DNA from: Saururus chinensis
Lineage: Eukaryota > Streptophyta > Magnoliopsida > Piperales > Saururaceae
Length of the DNA: 64,000 nucleotides
Assembly: GCA_035235625.1 (NCBI GenBank)
Contig: CP141140.1
Location: 37,087,351-37,151,350 of the forward strand
Reading direction: 5' to 3'
Shown here: positions 37,098-49,414 of the stretch, piece by piece
Position numbering within the stretch: position 1 is the stretch's first letter
Layout: each line of letters begins with the position of its first letter
Translations under genes and position numbers: made by a program
The notes under the pieces: model-generated
Told to the model about the DNA's origin: nothing
What the model saw: only the letters and a program-made list of their open reading frames with translations
Database searches by the model: none

Positions 37098-38506
37098 TGA
37101 TAAGTATGAAATCTATATCTATTTTATATGTCTTTTTACCTTATTTGCTAGTATAGATTAGGTTAATTTAGAGTTAGTTATGGTTTATTTAGATTAAGAT
37201 AGATATTAGTATTTTAGTTTAATTATTAATGATTTTGTAGTTATTAGTAGTTTAGACATGTATTTAAATCAAGTTAGAATTTTAGTTACTTTCTACATGT
37301 CTAAAGGATGATATTTTATGTTTTGTAGGTAAAGTGCACTTATCGAAGTACTTGGATGATGTTTGGAATAATTCAAAATAGTCTTAACATGATTTAAAGT
37401 GATTTGGACAACTTTTCGGAGTTATAAACAAGTTGGAAATAAATATGGACATGAATAAAAACTTAATGAACAGAATATGGACTGTCCAGAAAAATGTCCA
37501 AATTGCTGAAACACTGTAGCCGTTCGATCGGGATAACGTGAGTTCAGACAAAAATACAGTTCAAGCGTTCGAACGGGCATGCAGGGCGTTCAAACAACAT
37601 AACGTGCAGTGTCCTAATTTTAGCCAATTTCCAATCCTTTTCATATTGGACTTCTTCCTACGAAACTTATGCCTATAAAAAGACATATTTGGCTTGAAAC
37701 CAGGGGATTCGAGTAGATTTTATGAAGAGAAAAGGAAGAAGAAGATGGAAGAAAACTCAAAGCTTTCAATGGAGATTCAAGTGCTTTCTTCTACAATGGA
37801 AGGCTAGACTTTTCTTTTACTTAGGAGTTGATGAAGCTATAGATAAGTTTCAGTTTCTTTTCTTTTTAATTTAGATCTCAGTTGTGAATGATGACAATTG
37901 TATGATATGGATTTCCTTTTTAATAAAAAAGCTTTTAATGTTTATTCAAATCTATGTTGATTTATTGTCTTGTAGATGATAGATTGATGTGGTTTTGATA
38001 TTTGCATCGATTCTAATTTCTGTGATTTAGATGAGATGGTCATACAATAATTTTAATGTTCATTTAATTAATGACTTCGATGAGTTATACTAAGATTAAA
38101 CGGGTCATGCCTATAGCTAGTTTAGTGTAGATGATTCGTGTTATTGTCGAAGATAGTTAATGCCATGGAAGTTAATTAATGATTCCTTTTGAAGTAATTC
38201 TAACTTGTTGCTGAAAATACTTGTTCATATTCACACTAGATTTAGATTAAAAGTTAAGGAATTGTTATGGTTCTATAGTGGATTCGATTTCCTAAGTAAT
38301 TTCCATCATATTAATCTCTTATTTTTAAACTAGTTGATTCATTTCCTTTACTGAATTAAAGTTTAACTTTGTTTTAGTTTTTAATCAGCAAATTCCTCTT
38401 TAGATTTAGTAATAATTCATCCGTCCCTGAGGTTCGACAACCCTTAAATACTTATCCTAGTACAATTACTTTGTACACTTGCAAAGGGTTTAATTATAAA
38501 CGATCA
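37098..38506 (+). repeat. 5' LTR of the Athila-type fragment, 1.41 kb
   Basis: Begins TGATAAGTATG and ends ACGATCA, and is followed by the linker AGTTTT and the primer site. A TATA-like CCTATAAAAAGACA lies near 37,671. Near the 3' end is the conserved TCCCTGAGGTTCGACAACCC followed by a polyadenylation-type T-rich stretch. Confidence 0.75.
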
Positions 38507-38512
38507 AGTTTT

Positions 38513-38530
38513 TGGCTCCGTTGCCGGGGA
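38513..38530 (+). promoter_or_regulatory. Primer binding site for tRNA-Asp
   Basis: TGGCTCCGTTGCCGGGGA matches the complement of the plant tRNA-Asp 3' end (TGGCGCCGTTGCCGGGGA) at 17 of 18 positions. This primer is typical of Athila and related Tat-lineage elements. Confidence 0.88.
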
Positions 38531-38819
38531 TAGTGTTGATTTGTTACTAAATTAGTATTAGGATAATTCTAACTACTTTAGTTTCAGTTACTTTAGTTTT
38601 TAGGTTACTCTTAGTTTCTTACCTTTTTTTAATTTGATCTTGTAGGTTGAGTTGAAGACCGTGCTCTCTACACTTGTGGCCACAAGTGGATATTGACAAG
38701 CATAGTGCTTCTCTTCGGTTTGCAAGACCCTTTTCTCTCTTTATTTTTAGTTCTTTTCTTAGTTAGTTTTTGCTTGTTATTCCTTTTTTTATATTTAAAA
38801 TTGTGTGGTGTGTTTGTGG

Positions 38820-40121
38820 TGTATGCATGGTTGTCGCTCCTTACTCCCCCAATTAGTACCATTTGACCATGAGCCTGAGCGGACATCTAGGAGAGCTAAG
38901 TTGCCCTCGACCTACATCCCTACACCCCCAAACTCTCCCACCAATTCCTCCACCCACACTACTTCTAGCCCCATAATGGCTGAACATCAGTTAGTAGATG
39001 CACCACTTAAAGCTCTAAGGGAGTATTACACTCCCAATGAGTACACCTCTCCTTCATGCATGGAAACTTTTTGAGGACTTGAGTGAAAATTCTCTTCAAC
39101 ATGCTACGTTGAATAGAAATGAGAGTGGATTATCTACCTTGAACAATGCCCCCTCTAGGGGTGGCTTGTATGAAGTCAAAAACCCATTAGACATATCCTC
39201 TAAAGTTGATACTTTGAGTAGGAAGCTTGACCTCCTTATGACTTCAACCTATCAGCCCACTCCCTTCACTCAAGATGCATGCACAATATGCCTTTGCCCA
39301 GCCCATACTATCATTGAGTGCCCCTCTGCCTCTCAATTTCCTGAGCTTGTCCAAGACCATGTGAATGCCACTCAATCCTTCCCTAGGGTTGAGAATAATC
39401 TATTTTCAAACACATATAACCCTAGGTGGAGGAATCATCCTAACTTTTCTTGGCAGATACAAAACCAAGGGGTTATGGGTAACCAACCCCCCCTAGGCAA
39501 CCATTCCATGTCCCACCAGCCCATATCCACCAACCTCAAGTGCAACCTGCGTATGTCCAACCCAATAGGAGTCCAAGTTTTGAAGAAAAGGTCTTCAGTA
39601 CTTTGCAAGGCCTTCAATCTCAATCCCAACTCCTCCACTCTCACACACAATCTATAGCAAAGTTAGAAGCCCAAATTGGACAACTAGCTAATGTTATTAA
39701 CAAGAGAGAGATGGGGACGTTGCCAAGTCAACCCCTACCAAACCCTAAAGGTCAATTTCAGGTAGAGGGAGCTTCTCCTTCTAATGAACAAGTTAGTTCC
39801 ATAATGACCCTCAGGAGTGGGAGGATTGTTGACAAGAGTGTTGGGGGGACACCAGTGACAGATGATAGGAGTGAGGAGTTAGAAAGGGAAGCCCCTAATG
39901 AACCTCAAATAGAAGTTAGTGCACTACATGAGAAGGAGTTTGTATCTCCTTCCACTTCCTTAGAGCCACAGTTTAAGACCACTTCCGAGGGATCTTATAT
40001 CCCTAGGGCACCTTTTCCTCAGTGTCTTGACATGGCCCCACCATTTAGAAAGAGCACAACTAGGACTGATGAGATTCTTGAGACTTTCAAACAAGTCAAA
40101 ATTAATCTCCCCCTCTTAGAT
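38820..40121 (+). pseudogene. Athila-type gag, frameshifted
   Basis: Three overlapping frames (38,805-39,074, 39,037-39,657 and 39,540-40,205) cover one gag protein that changes frame twice. Recognisable parts are PLKALREYYTPNEYTSPS, then CTICLCPAHTIIECPS, NPRWRNHPNFSW, SFEEKVFSTLQGLQSQSQ, AKLEAQIGQLANVINKRE and SIMTLRSGRIVDK; this order is typical of Athila/Tat gag. The last frame crosses into MULE sequence near 40,121 without a stop. Confidence 0.8.
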
Positions 40122-42608
40122 GCAACAGGGTCGGCCGGTGGAAGAGGTTTGCCTCCGAACTCAAATAAAGTGGCCAACATTGACATGGCTGAAATAAAGT
40201 GGTAAGAAGTATACAATCATTATTATTATCTATTTTGTTTGCAAATTTATGCATGTGTAGTAATGGTTTAGTGGTTTTAACTGTAGTGACGATGAAGTAC
40301 CAACAAGAGCTAATGCAATAATGTCACTCATAAATGAAGGACATGGTGGTGGGAGGGGAAAAGCACCACCATCAATTAGCAATTTTGGGAAAACTTTGGC
40401 ACCAAAACAACTTCAAAGATCATTTCATGTGCATACGTAGTTAGTTAACTGATTTTGCCTAACTTATAATTGTTTGTCTCATTCTAATACCTATATAAAT
40501 ATAATCATTCAGCAGATTAGATGCGAATGTGTGTGTGAACGAAGAGCACAACATGGATGTGGAGGGTGATTTGTATGACTATGGTAAAGATCTGAATGTG
40601 CTTCTACTTGGGCAAGAGTTTATGGATAAGGACTCTCTGAAGCTACATGTACACAAGTATGCTATGCATAATAACTTTGAGTTCAAGGTAAAATATTCAA
40701 ATAAATCTCGATTCATAGTTGTGTGCAATGTGTTGGGATGTCCGTGGAGGTTACATGTTGCGATAACTAATGGGTGTAGTACTTCAAAGTGAAAGCTATG
40801 AACAATGTTCATACATGTGGGCAACCAATATTTGGAGGAGATCATAAAAAAGTAAAAGCGGGTATTATTGCTGACCTAGTAGTGAAACGACTTAGGAAAT
40901 GTGTTGCTTATACTTCGAAGGATATTTAAGTTGATGTCGATTTGGAATATGGAGTTAAGATGAATTATTCGAAGGCATATAGGTCGAAGGTTGCGGCGTT
41001 TAACAAGTTAAGAGGATCCTACGAGTCATCGTATGCTGAGTTGGCTACATACTTATATGAGTTGGAGAAGGCAAATCTGGGCACCTCAACTGCTATCCAG
41101 TACGACTCATCAGATCTGACATTCGAGCGATGCTTTGTTTCCTTTGGTTCAGCCATGGAGAACTTCAAGAGGTACATGCGACATGTTATATGTATAGATG
41201 ACACATTCTTGAAAGGAAGGTACAAAGGGACTTTGCTCATGATATCTACATTAGATAGTGAGAACCATATATACCCAATTGCTTGTGTTGTCGGAGAAGG
41301 AGAGAATAATGATGCATGGGTTGGGTCCTTGCACATTTGGAAACCCGACTTGGTTACTTGGAGGGCCTAGTGATACTTTCTGATCGACATAGATCAATCA
41401 AATCACAAGTACCTCAAATGTTTCCATATGCCGCACATAGATATTGTGCATTTCACATATCTCAAAATATGTTTGCACATTTCAAAGACAGAGGTTTGAC
41501 CAGTAACTTCTTCAGGGCGGCTAAAGCATTTAGGTAGGAGACATATATGGAAGAAATGGCCATCATTGAGGAGAAAAACCCCGAGGCCTACAAGTGGTTA
41601 ATTAGAATTGATAAGTCACGTTGGGTTAATGCTTACTTTCCGTCGCCCAGGTATAATATAATCATATTCAACCCATGCGAAGTGTTTAATGGAATGCTTA
41701 GTGAGCAGCGACACTTCCCCATTGTCATGATCATTGAGGCAATCTATTTGAAGGCTCAAGAGATGTGGTACAAGCATGGATTGGAGGCTCAACAATGGAA
41801 TGGATACTTGACTAAATATGCCGAAGCAAAGATTCAAAAGTGCAATGAAGCAGCTAGAGGGATGATTTATTATCCCATAAGTGGCCATGAGGTCTTAACT
41901 AGATCCGAAAGAGGGGATGATCAAGTTGACCTTATCACAAAGACTTGTACATGTGGAAAGTTTCAACAAATGGAGTTGCCCTGTGAACATGCGTTGGCAG
42001 CATGTGGCCACCGAAGACTAAATTATGTTGACTATTGCTCCCTGTTCTACACAATGAAAACTTATAGGCAAATCTATAGCAAAGGAGTTTATCCAGTACT
42101 CGAACATAAAAGATGGGAAACTTCTGAAGATGTGAAGAACCTTAAGTTGAAGCCTCCAAAGGATAAGGCACGACCGGGCTGGATAAAGAAGAAGAGAATT
42201 CTATCTCGAGGTGAAGAAAAAAGAAGAGTGCAATATCGTACGTGCAAACAATATGGTCACTATCGCAATACCTGTACCGCAGTAATTGGAGAGAACCCAG
42301 TCAGGGGACATACTCCTCATCCATCTATAGCTACACCTACTTCATCTCATGGTCAGCCCCCATCACCACCTCATGCTAACCAAAAGTTGTCAACATCTAA
42401 ACAATTCCCACATGTAGTAGACAAGTTGGGTGGTAAAGAAATCAGGAAGATGCATCAACCATGTCCAATCCAGTTAAAGATCAGCCATCTAACCCCAAAG
42501 GGGAAGAGAAAGAAGAAAATGAGACAAGTGGCTGAGCTCAATGCATGTACGCTTGAGGACAAATTGCGCAAGAGACCAATCGTAGTGGACAAAGTTGCAC
42601 CATTGTAG
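40122..42608 (+). pseudogene. mudrA-like transposase: DNA-binding, DDE and SWIM domains
   Basis: Exon pieces are 40,122-40,201 (donor GTAAGA), 40,287-40,436 and from about 40,516. The DNA-binding domain has FMDKDSLKLHVHKYAMHNNF and a zinc site C..CPW..H. The MULE transposase core shows the first Asp in CIDDTFLKGRYKG and the second in ILSDRH. The SWIM zinc finger is CTC..LPCEHAL near 41,950. A zinc knuckle near 42,235 reads YRTCKQYGHYRNTC, where the first Cys is replaced by Tyr. The gene is dead: a one-base frameshift near 40,783, TAA at 40,927, a second frameshift near 41,335 and TAG at 41,535. The C-terminal part ends at 42,608. Confidence 0.88.
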
Positions 42609-43329
42609 TTTGCTTGACAACATATTTTGGAAAACTTTTATTTTTGATTGTAGCACAATATGTTGGCAATTCAACCATAAATTCCATGTGCTGAAACTTC
42701 ATCTCTCAACGTGTTTTTTTGTCTAAATTAATATAAAGCAATACTTCAAGTACCAATTTATAATAGCAATCTCCTTATTTATCACTAGGCGAATTGGTTT
42801 AAGGGTTAGAAGCTGTCAATCAAAACCCAATCAAGTCATGCATCCAGATTGGAGTTCCGTCCCAAAGGGATTTCATAGGCAAATCCCCTATTCTCTGAAC
42901 AAATGCGATTTTTAGCAATGACACATCTTTATCCGTTGAATGAAATTATGAACATATTGATTCTTATGAATCACAAATTCTTAACTGCTCATCGACCTTC
43001 ATTCCTACACATGTACAATTTGGACCAAATCTAACCAATCAGAACAGCAATGTGTTATCATCTATAGTTAACCGATGTGTTATCAGAACGTCATACAATG
43101 AATATTGATTTCTCTTCAATCAACTTCAGCCAAAAACTATACGAAACCATCAAATTCTATTAGTCTTGTAACAATACAAATATCTTCAAGATTCACCTTA
43201 AACATTAATCAATTATGGTACTCCTCCATAAAGTATTCATACAAACCATCAGTGAAACACAAAATGAAGCACATAGTCAAGGACAAACACTATCAAGTTA
43301 ATCCACATCTACTGTCAATAAAATGGTTG
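42609..43329. other. Spacer between the convergent MULE genes
   Basis: The 3' ends of the mudrA-like and ULP1-like genes face each other here. The plus-strand frame at 43,105-43,506 overlaps the antisense of the ULP1 exon and is not considered a gene. No other feature was seen. Confidence 0.4.
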
Positions 43330-46300
43330 TCATATGAAATTTTGCAGAATTTGGTATGCAATCCTATGTCTCATGAAGTGAATGTCCTCTCCAGTAAAGA
43401 TAAATCGGTACCCATGCGACAGGTACCACATATAAATGCATACGCAGACACTGCAATCATTGTTGTTGATTTGTTGTGGGTGTCTGGTTATCTCTCTCAC
43501 CGGTAGGCGCAAGGTAGCAGCTGCTACATATCCCAATTTCAACAAAACTATTGGCAAAACATGTCTGAGAATCGCCAATTTCTTGTAGTACTGCTCTACC
43601 TCAACGTCAGAGTAATATGGGTCCATGATGTATAGGACATCCTTCCTCAAGTCTAGAAGAATGAGAGTCCAATGGTTACCGTTTACATGAAGAGGGAAGT
43701 GGTGGACCTCATATTCCCAGAAGTCTTTTTCATTCACCTTCATCAACTTCATCATATTAGGCGGAACTTCTGGCCATGCGTCTGCAACGGCGGCTCTAGA
43801 GACAGTTGCATCCTTTTCCTTCATCGATGCATAAATGCTAAGGAGGGTAGATGCATCCATCCTCATAAGCTCCTGTGGAATTAGAAACAGATGTCAGTCA
43901 AGTAGTTAGCAGTTGTCAGTTAAATGTGATATTAAAAACAAAAGAAGGCCTACCATAAAATGTACAAGATGGAAGGCTTGCTTATTAGTTAGGTTCCCAA
44001 GGGCCTTCTTCCGCAATGCCAGTACATACGCATCAATATGCTATATCAGATGAATTGAACATCGAATTAGTATAGTATATAGTAGGGATGAAAATCTGAA
44101 TCACTATTATTGTGTACAACTAACATTTGCACATACATTATCCCAAAGCCACCTATGCTGCTGCATAATAGACTGTATAAACTTAGATGTCAGCTGGATT
44201 CCACCAATTGCTGGCCGGCTGTTCAATTATAATTGCTCCGAATGTCAACACATATTTATTTTTCATTGAAAAATGAAATTAATCGATATTGAAATGAGAT
44301 GTGTATGTAACCGAGTACTATGCTATAACTCACTCAGATTTCCAACCCTTTCTAAGGCTCTTTCGAATGGTTTTTTCTTCTTCCGGTGTTAACTTAAGTG
44401 GTTTAGGGCATGCCAACTCTAGCAATGCTATCTCTGAGAGAGCAACGAGTCCACATATCTTGCTTCTATGAACTTCTTGCCCTGCTAGATTTTGTCCATT
44501 CGATTGGTTGGCAGTACCTAAATGTCCCCCTTCTTCAATTTGATCCAGTAATTGATTCGCCAATTCAATGTTAGCCCGCCCATCTTCTTCTCCCTCGCAT
44601 TGAACATCGTCGTCGTTTACAAGCTCGCCAGTAGTCTCATCCTCTTCCACATCACTTGATCCCCTCACCAACCTCCTCTTACTTCTCCTTGGTGCCGTGT
44701 AAGGGGTCCTTACATATTTGCTAGCAGTCCTCTTCCTCCCATAGACATCGGAGGGCACAACCTCTTTGACTCTTGGGGCATCACTCCCAATGTCAACCCC
44801 TGCCTCCCCAACTGCCACACTAGATGCACCATCAAATGGGAGAACTACATCTGCGACTAGTTCCTTTGAACAATTGCACGTGTGAGTAAAAGTGCACATC
44901 ATAATATAAAAATATCAGCATAATGTACGACAATAATGAAATATACGTATAGCATTGATGTATTCAAACGCACGTCCTTCATATGAATAAAATTGTGAGG
45001 TAACTAACTTGCGGACAAGAAGATTCATTGTTGGGGTTTTCATGGGCTCCATCATCAGCAACATAATCATATCTAGCATCCTTCCCGTCCTGGTCAATAT
45101 TGTAAACCATACTATGATTATTGTCGAAATACAAGAATAATAAAGCTTAACACTAGTTAGAAGGCATGGTATTTAATTGATTGTAGCTAACCTCAAATGG
45201 GTCTGATGACCTCCCCTTCATGGACAACAAAGCTCAAACATCTTGAGACAATTTGTCTACCTTGGCCTCCAACCGGTCGAATGCATCCTGTTTTAGTTGA
45301 ATGAGGTCAACTGTGCCAGCTAGCTTGACTAATGTGTCCTTTATCCAGTCCAATTGGATATGCACATTTTGTCTTTCTAGAGCATGGGGTTTTCCACTTC
45401 CATCAGGCCACACCTCATCAACAAATGAAACAACTGTTTCATGACCTCGTTGAGGATCATCCTCCATATCCACTTCTAATTATTCCTCTGGCAGGGCACC
45501 ACTAACAGGGAGCTCAGATTTACCAAAAATTATCTGGTCCCCCTTCAGAAAATTCTTAAGCCCTATAGCGGATTGGACAATCTCCTCTTCAAACTCAGCT
45601 TGGGTCAACTCCAATCGCCTGTGCACCAATACCTAAAAGACAAAAATATGTTCATTATCAGTCATCATATATGTCATTTGTAAATTATCAGTCATCAAAC
45701 TACAATATATTACCTTCTCTCCACCAAAAATTTCTTTGTCAATTGCATCATAACTGGGCTTCTTATAGTTGGCCCAATTCAGCAATCTAGGATAAACATC
45801 TTGTACTCTTCTCGCACATAAGTCCCCAAGCATAGCAATCCTTTCCATTGCCCAAACCTGCATATTCAAACCATGGACATAAATGTCATACTCACATATG
45901 CAGCATAGTACATTAAAATCTCAAACAAAATACCCAAAAAAAACCTACCAACACTGTCGGTACAAATCCATGCACAATGTAAATGGTTTTGGTAAGGGCC
46001 TTCCTTGCTTCCTCCAAGCCATGGAGGGTGTCCCAATATGCAATATTACCCCATAGATATGAATCGAATTCCTCCACATCATCAGCCAACAAAAAAAACC
46101 GCCGGTCCACCTTATGCTCCCATCCTCTGCCCACAATGAAAGAAGCCAACACTAGTATGCGGGCCAACTTCACCGCGTCTTCATCACTTTTGCTGATGAT
46201 CTTCTGGTATATCTGCTCCTTCGTAATGTGAAGCTTCTCCTTGCCGAACACCATACAAAGTAGGGAGTCCTTTCCCAAAACTTTTGGCACTGTTGGAAGG

Positions 46301-46650
46301 GATGGAAACACATCAGCCATACGCAGACCAGTTACTTGGGCAAATTCCGTGGGTAACAACTTCATCGAATAGGCCTCCGTCACTTGAAACCTATATTCTC
46401 CTTGATGCATTTTTACGATGTGGTGCAAGGCTTGAAGTGGGAACATGAACTTCTCTATGTCCAATTGCATGTATTTGCCAAAATATGATCGTTCGAATAG
46501 TGTTGCTTGTCTTCTATGCTTATTGAAATGCTCTTTGAGCCTCCGTATGTAAGCATATGTCGATTTGGGTTGAGGGCTGCCCTCATGGGCTCTACCCTTA
46601 TCACTTTCAACTGGCTTGAAGATCACTTCCGCATTACTTGGTAGCTTCAC
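43330..46650 (-). pseudogene. ULP1-like cysteine protease gene carried by the MULE
   Basis: Read leftwards, about eight exons can be traced. The first (46,650-45,915) encodes a DUF1985-type region with MQLDIEKFMFPLQALHHIV and SMKLLPTEFAQVTGLRM. Next are 45,869-45,716 with ARRVQDVYPRLLNWANYKKP, 45,630-45,190, 45,100-45,010, 44,866-44,335 with a basic RRSKRR stretch (possible nuclear signal), about 44,230-44,135, 44,038-43,952, and 43,875-43,330. The last exon is a C48 (ULP1/SENP) peptidase core with GNHWTLILLD (His), MDPYY (Asp), and QINNNDCSVC (Gln and Cys), so the catalytic set is complete. Such proteases cleave SUMO-type conjugates. In-frame stops at about 45,476 and 45,237, in the exon with the coiled coil, break the gene. 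The exon model is inferred from GT/AG signals. Confidence 0.8.
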
Positions 46651-46699
46651 CCTGTAATGTTTAATAGTTCAAGTAAATGGTCATTACTTGGTATCTTCA

Positions 46700-48470
46700 A
46701 GCTGAGCATGGGTCATAATTTGGCATGTAACCCACACGCACAACATACATATCAGCATGTAACCCTTGATTTTCCTCATATCATATATTACAGAGAAGTG
46801 TAAAAAAAGACCACTATTGAGCAAAAAATTTACAGGTGTAGCATAATGTCGTAGACAATGCAATTTGCACAGAAATAAATTATGACTAACGACTACCAGT
46901 CAACAGTTAAGCCCTATCAGTTAACATTATTTTAAGAATGTGTACTTGCTTAAATGATATACCCATGATTTTCCTCATATCTTATATCACAGAGAAGGGT
47001 AAAAAAAGACCACTATTGAGCAAAAAATTTACAAGTGTAGCATAGAGTCGTAGACAATGCAATTTGCACAACAATCAAAGCTGCCTAAAGACTACCAGTC
47101 AACAGTTAGGCACTATCAGTTAACATTATTTTAAGCATGTGTACTTACTTAAATGATATACCCATGATTTTTCTCATATCTTATATCACATAGAAGGGTA
47201 AAAAAAAGGCCACAATTGAGCAAAAAATTTACAAGTGCAGCATAGAGCCGTAGACAATGCAATTTGCACAACAATAAAAGCTGCCTAAAGACTACCAGTC
47301 AACAATTAGGACCTTTCAGTTGAGCATGTTTTAAGCATGTATACTAACTTAAATGGTCTACCCTTGATTTTCCTCATATTATATATCACAGAGAAGGGTG
47401 AAAAAAGGCCACAATTGAGCAAAAAATTTTCAGGTGCAGCATAAAGCCGTAGACAATGCAATTTGCACAACAATAAAAGTTGCCTAAAGAGTACGAGTCA
47501 ACAGTTAGGACCTATCAATTAAGCATGTTTTAAGCATGTGTACTAGCTTAAATGGTCTACCCTTGATTTTTCTCATATCATATATCACAGAGAAGGGTAA
47601 AAAAAGGCCACTATTGAGCATAAAATTTACATGTGTAGTATAAAGTCGTAGACAATGCAATTTGCACAACAATAAAAGCTGCCTAAAGACTACCAATCAA
47701 TAGTTAGGACCTATCAGTTAAGCATGTTTTAAGCATGTATACTAGCTTAAATGGTCTACCCTTGATTTTCCTCATATCATATATCATAAAGAAGGGTAAA
47801 AAAAGACCACTATTGAGCAAAAAATTTATAGGTGTAGCATAAAACCGTAGACAATGCAATTTGCACATCAATAAAAGTTGCCTATAGACTACCAGTCAAT
47901 TGTTAGGCCTTATCAGTTAATATTATTTTAAGCATGTGTACTTGCTTAAAGGGTCTACCCTTGATTTTCATCACATTACATGTCACAGAAAATGGTAAAA
48001 AAAGGTAACTGTTGAGCAAACAATTTTCAGATGTAGCCTAGCAACTACATTTCTACCCTTAATTTTGTCACTTTCTTTTACATTCCGCAAAAGTCATCTA
48101 TATAAGCTAATTCCCAAACACACATTATACAATCGAGAACATAAAAGACCCACACTCGTATGAATCTACACAAATATAGACGTAACTATATCAAGTCTAA
48201 AGCCGGCACAATGTACTTTGCACGTCAATAAAAGATGCCTAAATCTCACCAGTCAACAGTTAGGCCCTATTAGTTAACCTTGTTCTGAGCATGTGTCCTT
48301 TGTTTAAATGGTCTACCATTCACTAAGCACCAAACACACAATCTACATTTGACAAGATCAATCTACCCATGTAGATACCAGACTATATAGAGTTTATTGA
48401 CCACACAATTTATTTTCAAGACTAAATATAATGTACCAGTCAACAGTTAGGCCATATCAGTTAAATTCGT
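46700..48470. repeat. 199-bp tandem array in MULE E1
   Basis: The block ACCAGTCAACAGTTAGG, followed by CTATCAGTTAAC, a T-rich part, GGTCTACCCTTGATTTTCCT, CAGAGAAGGGTAAAAAAAGG and GACAATGCAATTTGCACAAC, repeats at about 46,899, 47,095, 47,295, 47,494, 47,693 and 47,892, a regular 199-bp period. Two more decayed units lie near 48,250 and 48,436. The array follows the 5' end of the ULP1-like gene and may serve as its upstream region. The 63-codon frame at 47,505-47,696 is a repeat artefact. Confidence 0.92.
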
Positions 48471-49414
48471 TTGTGGCATACAATAATGCTTCTAACAAAG
48501 CACGGCTCCAACTTAACTAATCCGCTATATTTTTCTTCCTCATCCTACATACAATATTTTTTTGCATAAGAAATTTCCTTTTTCAAAATTTATCAGGAGA
48601 TCACATTCTTCAAATATTTATATCAAATTTATCTTACGACATCACATACACTAATCATAGCAGTACATATGTCCAATTTACACACCTATCATGAATTTTA
48701 TCACACAATCTCAATAAATTTCAAACCAAAGCATATAATATAGCTAAACAAGATATTCACTTCTTTAATTAACCATACATAGTTGTAGGATCACACCTGG
48801 CCATTTATGTCATCTTCTATTGATCAATGGATGGGGAGATTGGTCAGATGGCCAAGTGAAGATGCAGAATGTAGATTAGGGCAAAACACCGAAATGCAGG
48901 ATGCAGTCAGCTGGAAGAGAAGGACGACGGGAATGGAGCTGAGAAAAATGTCTTCGGAGGGGGGGAAAGGTGGCCGCAATGTATTTCTCCGGTTGTCAAA
49001 TGACTACCGCAGTGAGATCGCCAGCGTGGATAGCGAAGGATGGAACAAAATGGAAACTTTCTCTGCAATACTGGTGGAGCAAAAAATGTGGAACTGGATG
49101 ACCGATAGCGGAGAAGAGGAAGGTGAAGGATGGGATATAAAAGGCTAGATGAGGGGTTGCCAGAAGGGAATGCGATTCTCGTAATGGTGGAAAACGGTCG
49201 CAAGCGCCGGAGGGAAAACTAAAATCTGAATTTTGGGTTGTACCCGGTGGAGAGCGGTCAAGTCTATTTATTTCCACTGCTTAAGGGTATTATCGACAAT
49301 TCAAGTGCGCGTGCAAGTAAGTGGAACATGCATAAGTCTAATTTTACAAAACTAAAATTCTTTGCCTATTTTTATAATTCCAACATTTGTTTAGTCTATT
49401 TCTAAAAGAATTTT
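48471..49414. other. Right terminal region of MULE E1
   Basis: A GA-rich stretch at about 48,820-49,150 and a terminal part (TAAGGGTATTATCGACAATT ... GGAACATGCATAAGTCTAAT ... CCTATTTTTATAATTCC) correspond to the right end of E2 at 57,860-58,294. Short open frames in the GA-rich part on both strands are stop-poor composition, not genes. Confidence 0.55.

Larger units (their letters stand above)
37098..40121 (+). mobile_element. Athila-type LTR retrotransposon fragment (5' LTR plus gag)
   Basis: A 5' LTR, a primer site for tRNA-Asp and most of gag are present; protease, reverse transcriptase, integrase and the 3' LTR are missing. Gag stops matching the family near 40,121 in the middle of the domain and MULE sequence resumes. 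The family call rests on the tRNA-Asp primer site and on gag motifs shared by Athila/Tat elements. No target duplication is expected because the 3' part is deleted. Confidence 0.8.
36440..49414 (+). mobile_element. Mutator-like element E1 with mudrA- and ULP1-like genes
   Basis: A 13-kb region holding a mudrA-type transposase gene (plus strand) and a convergent ULP1-like protease gene (minus strand), then a 199-bp tandem array and a terminal region. MULEs that carry ULP-like genes are known in plants (Kaonashi-type). The right end is inferred from similarity to the end of E2 (AAGTCTAATT and CCTATTTTTATAAT blocks) and from the start of segment A at GTCGAGGAGG. The left terminal inverted repeat and a 9- to 11-bp target duplication were not found. 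An Athila-type fragment is nested at 37,098-40,121. Confidence 0.75.

Noticed and set aside
42780-42870. Possible tRNA-like stretch with GGTTTAAGGGTTAG
   Set aside because: No acceptor stem, anticodon arm or TTCGA loop can be formed in order.
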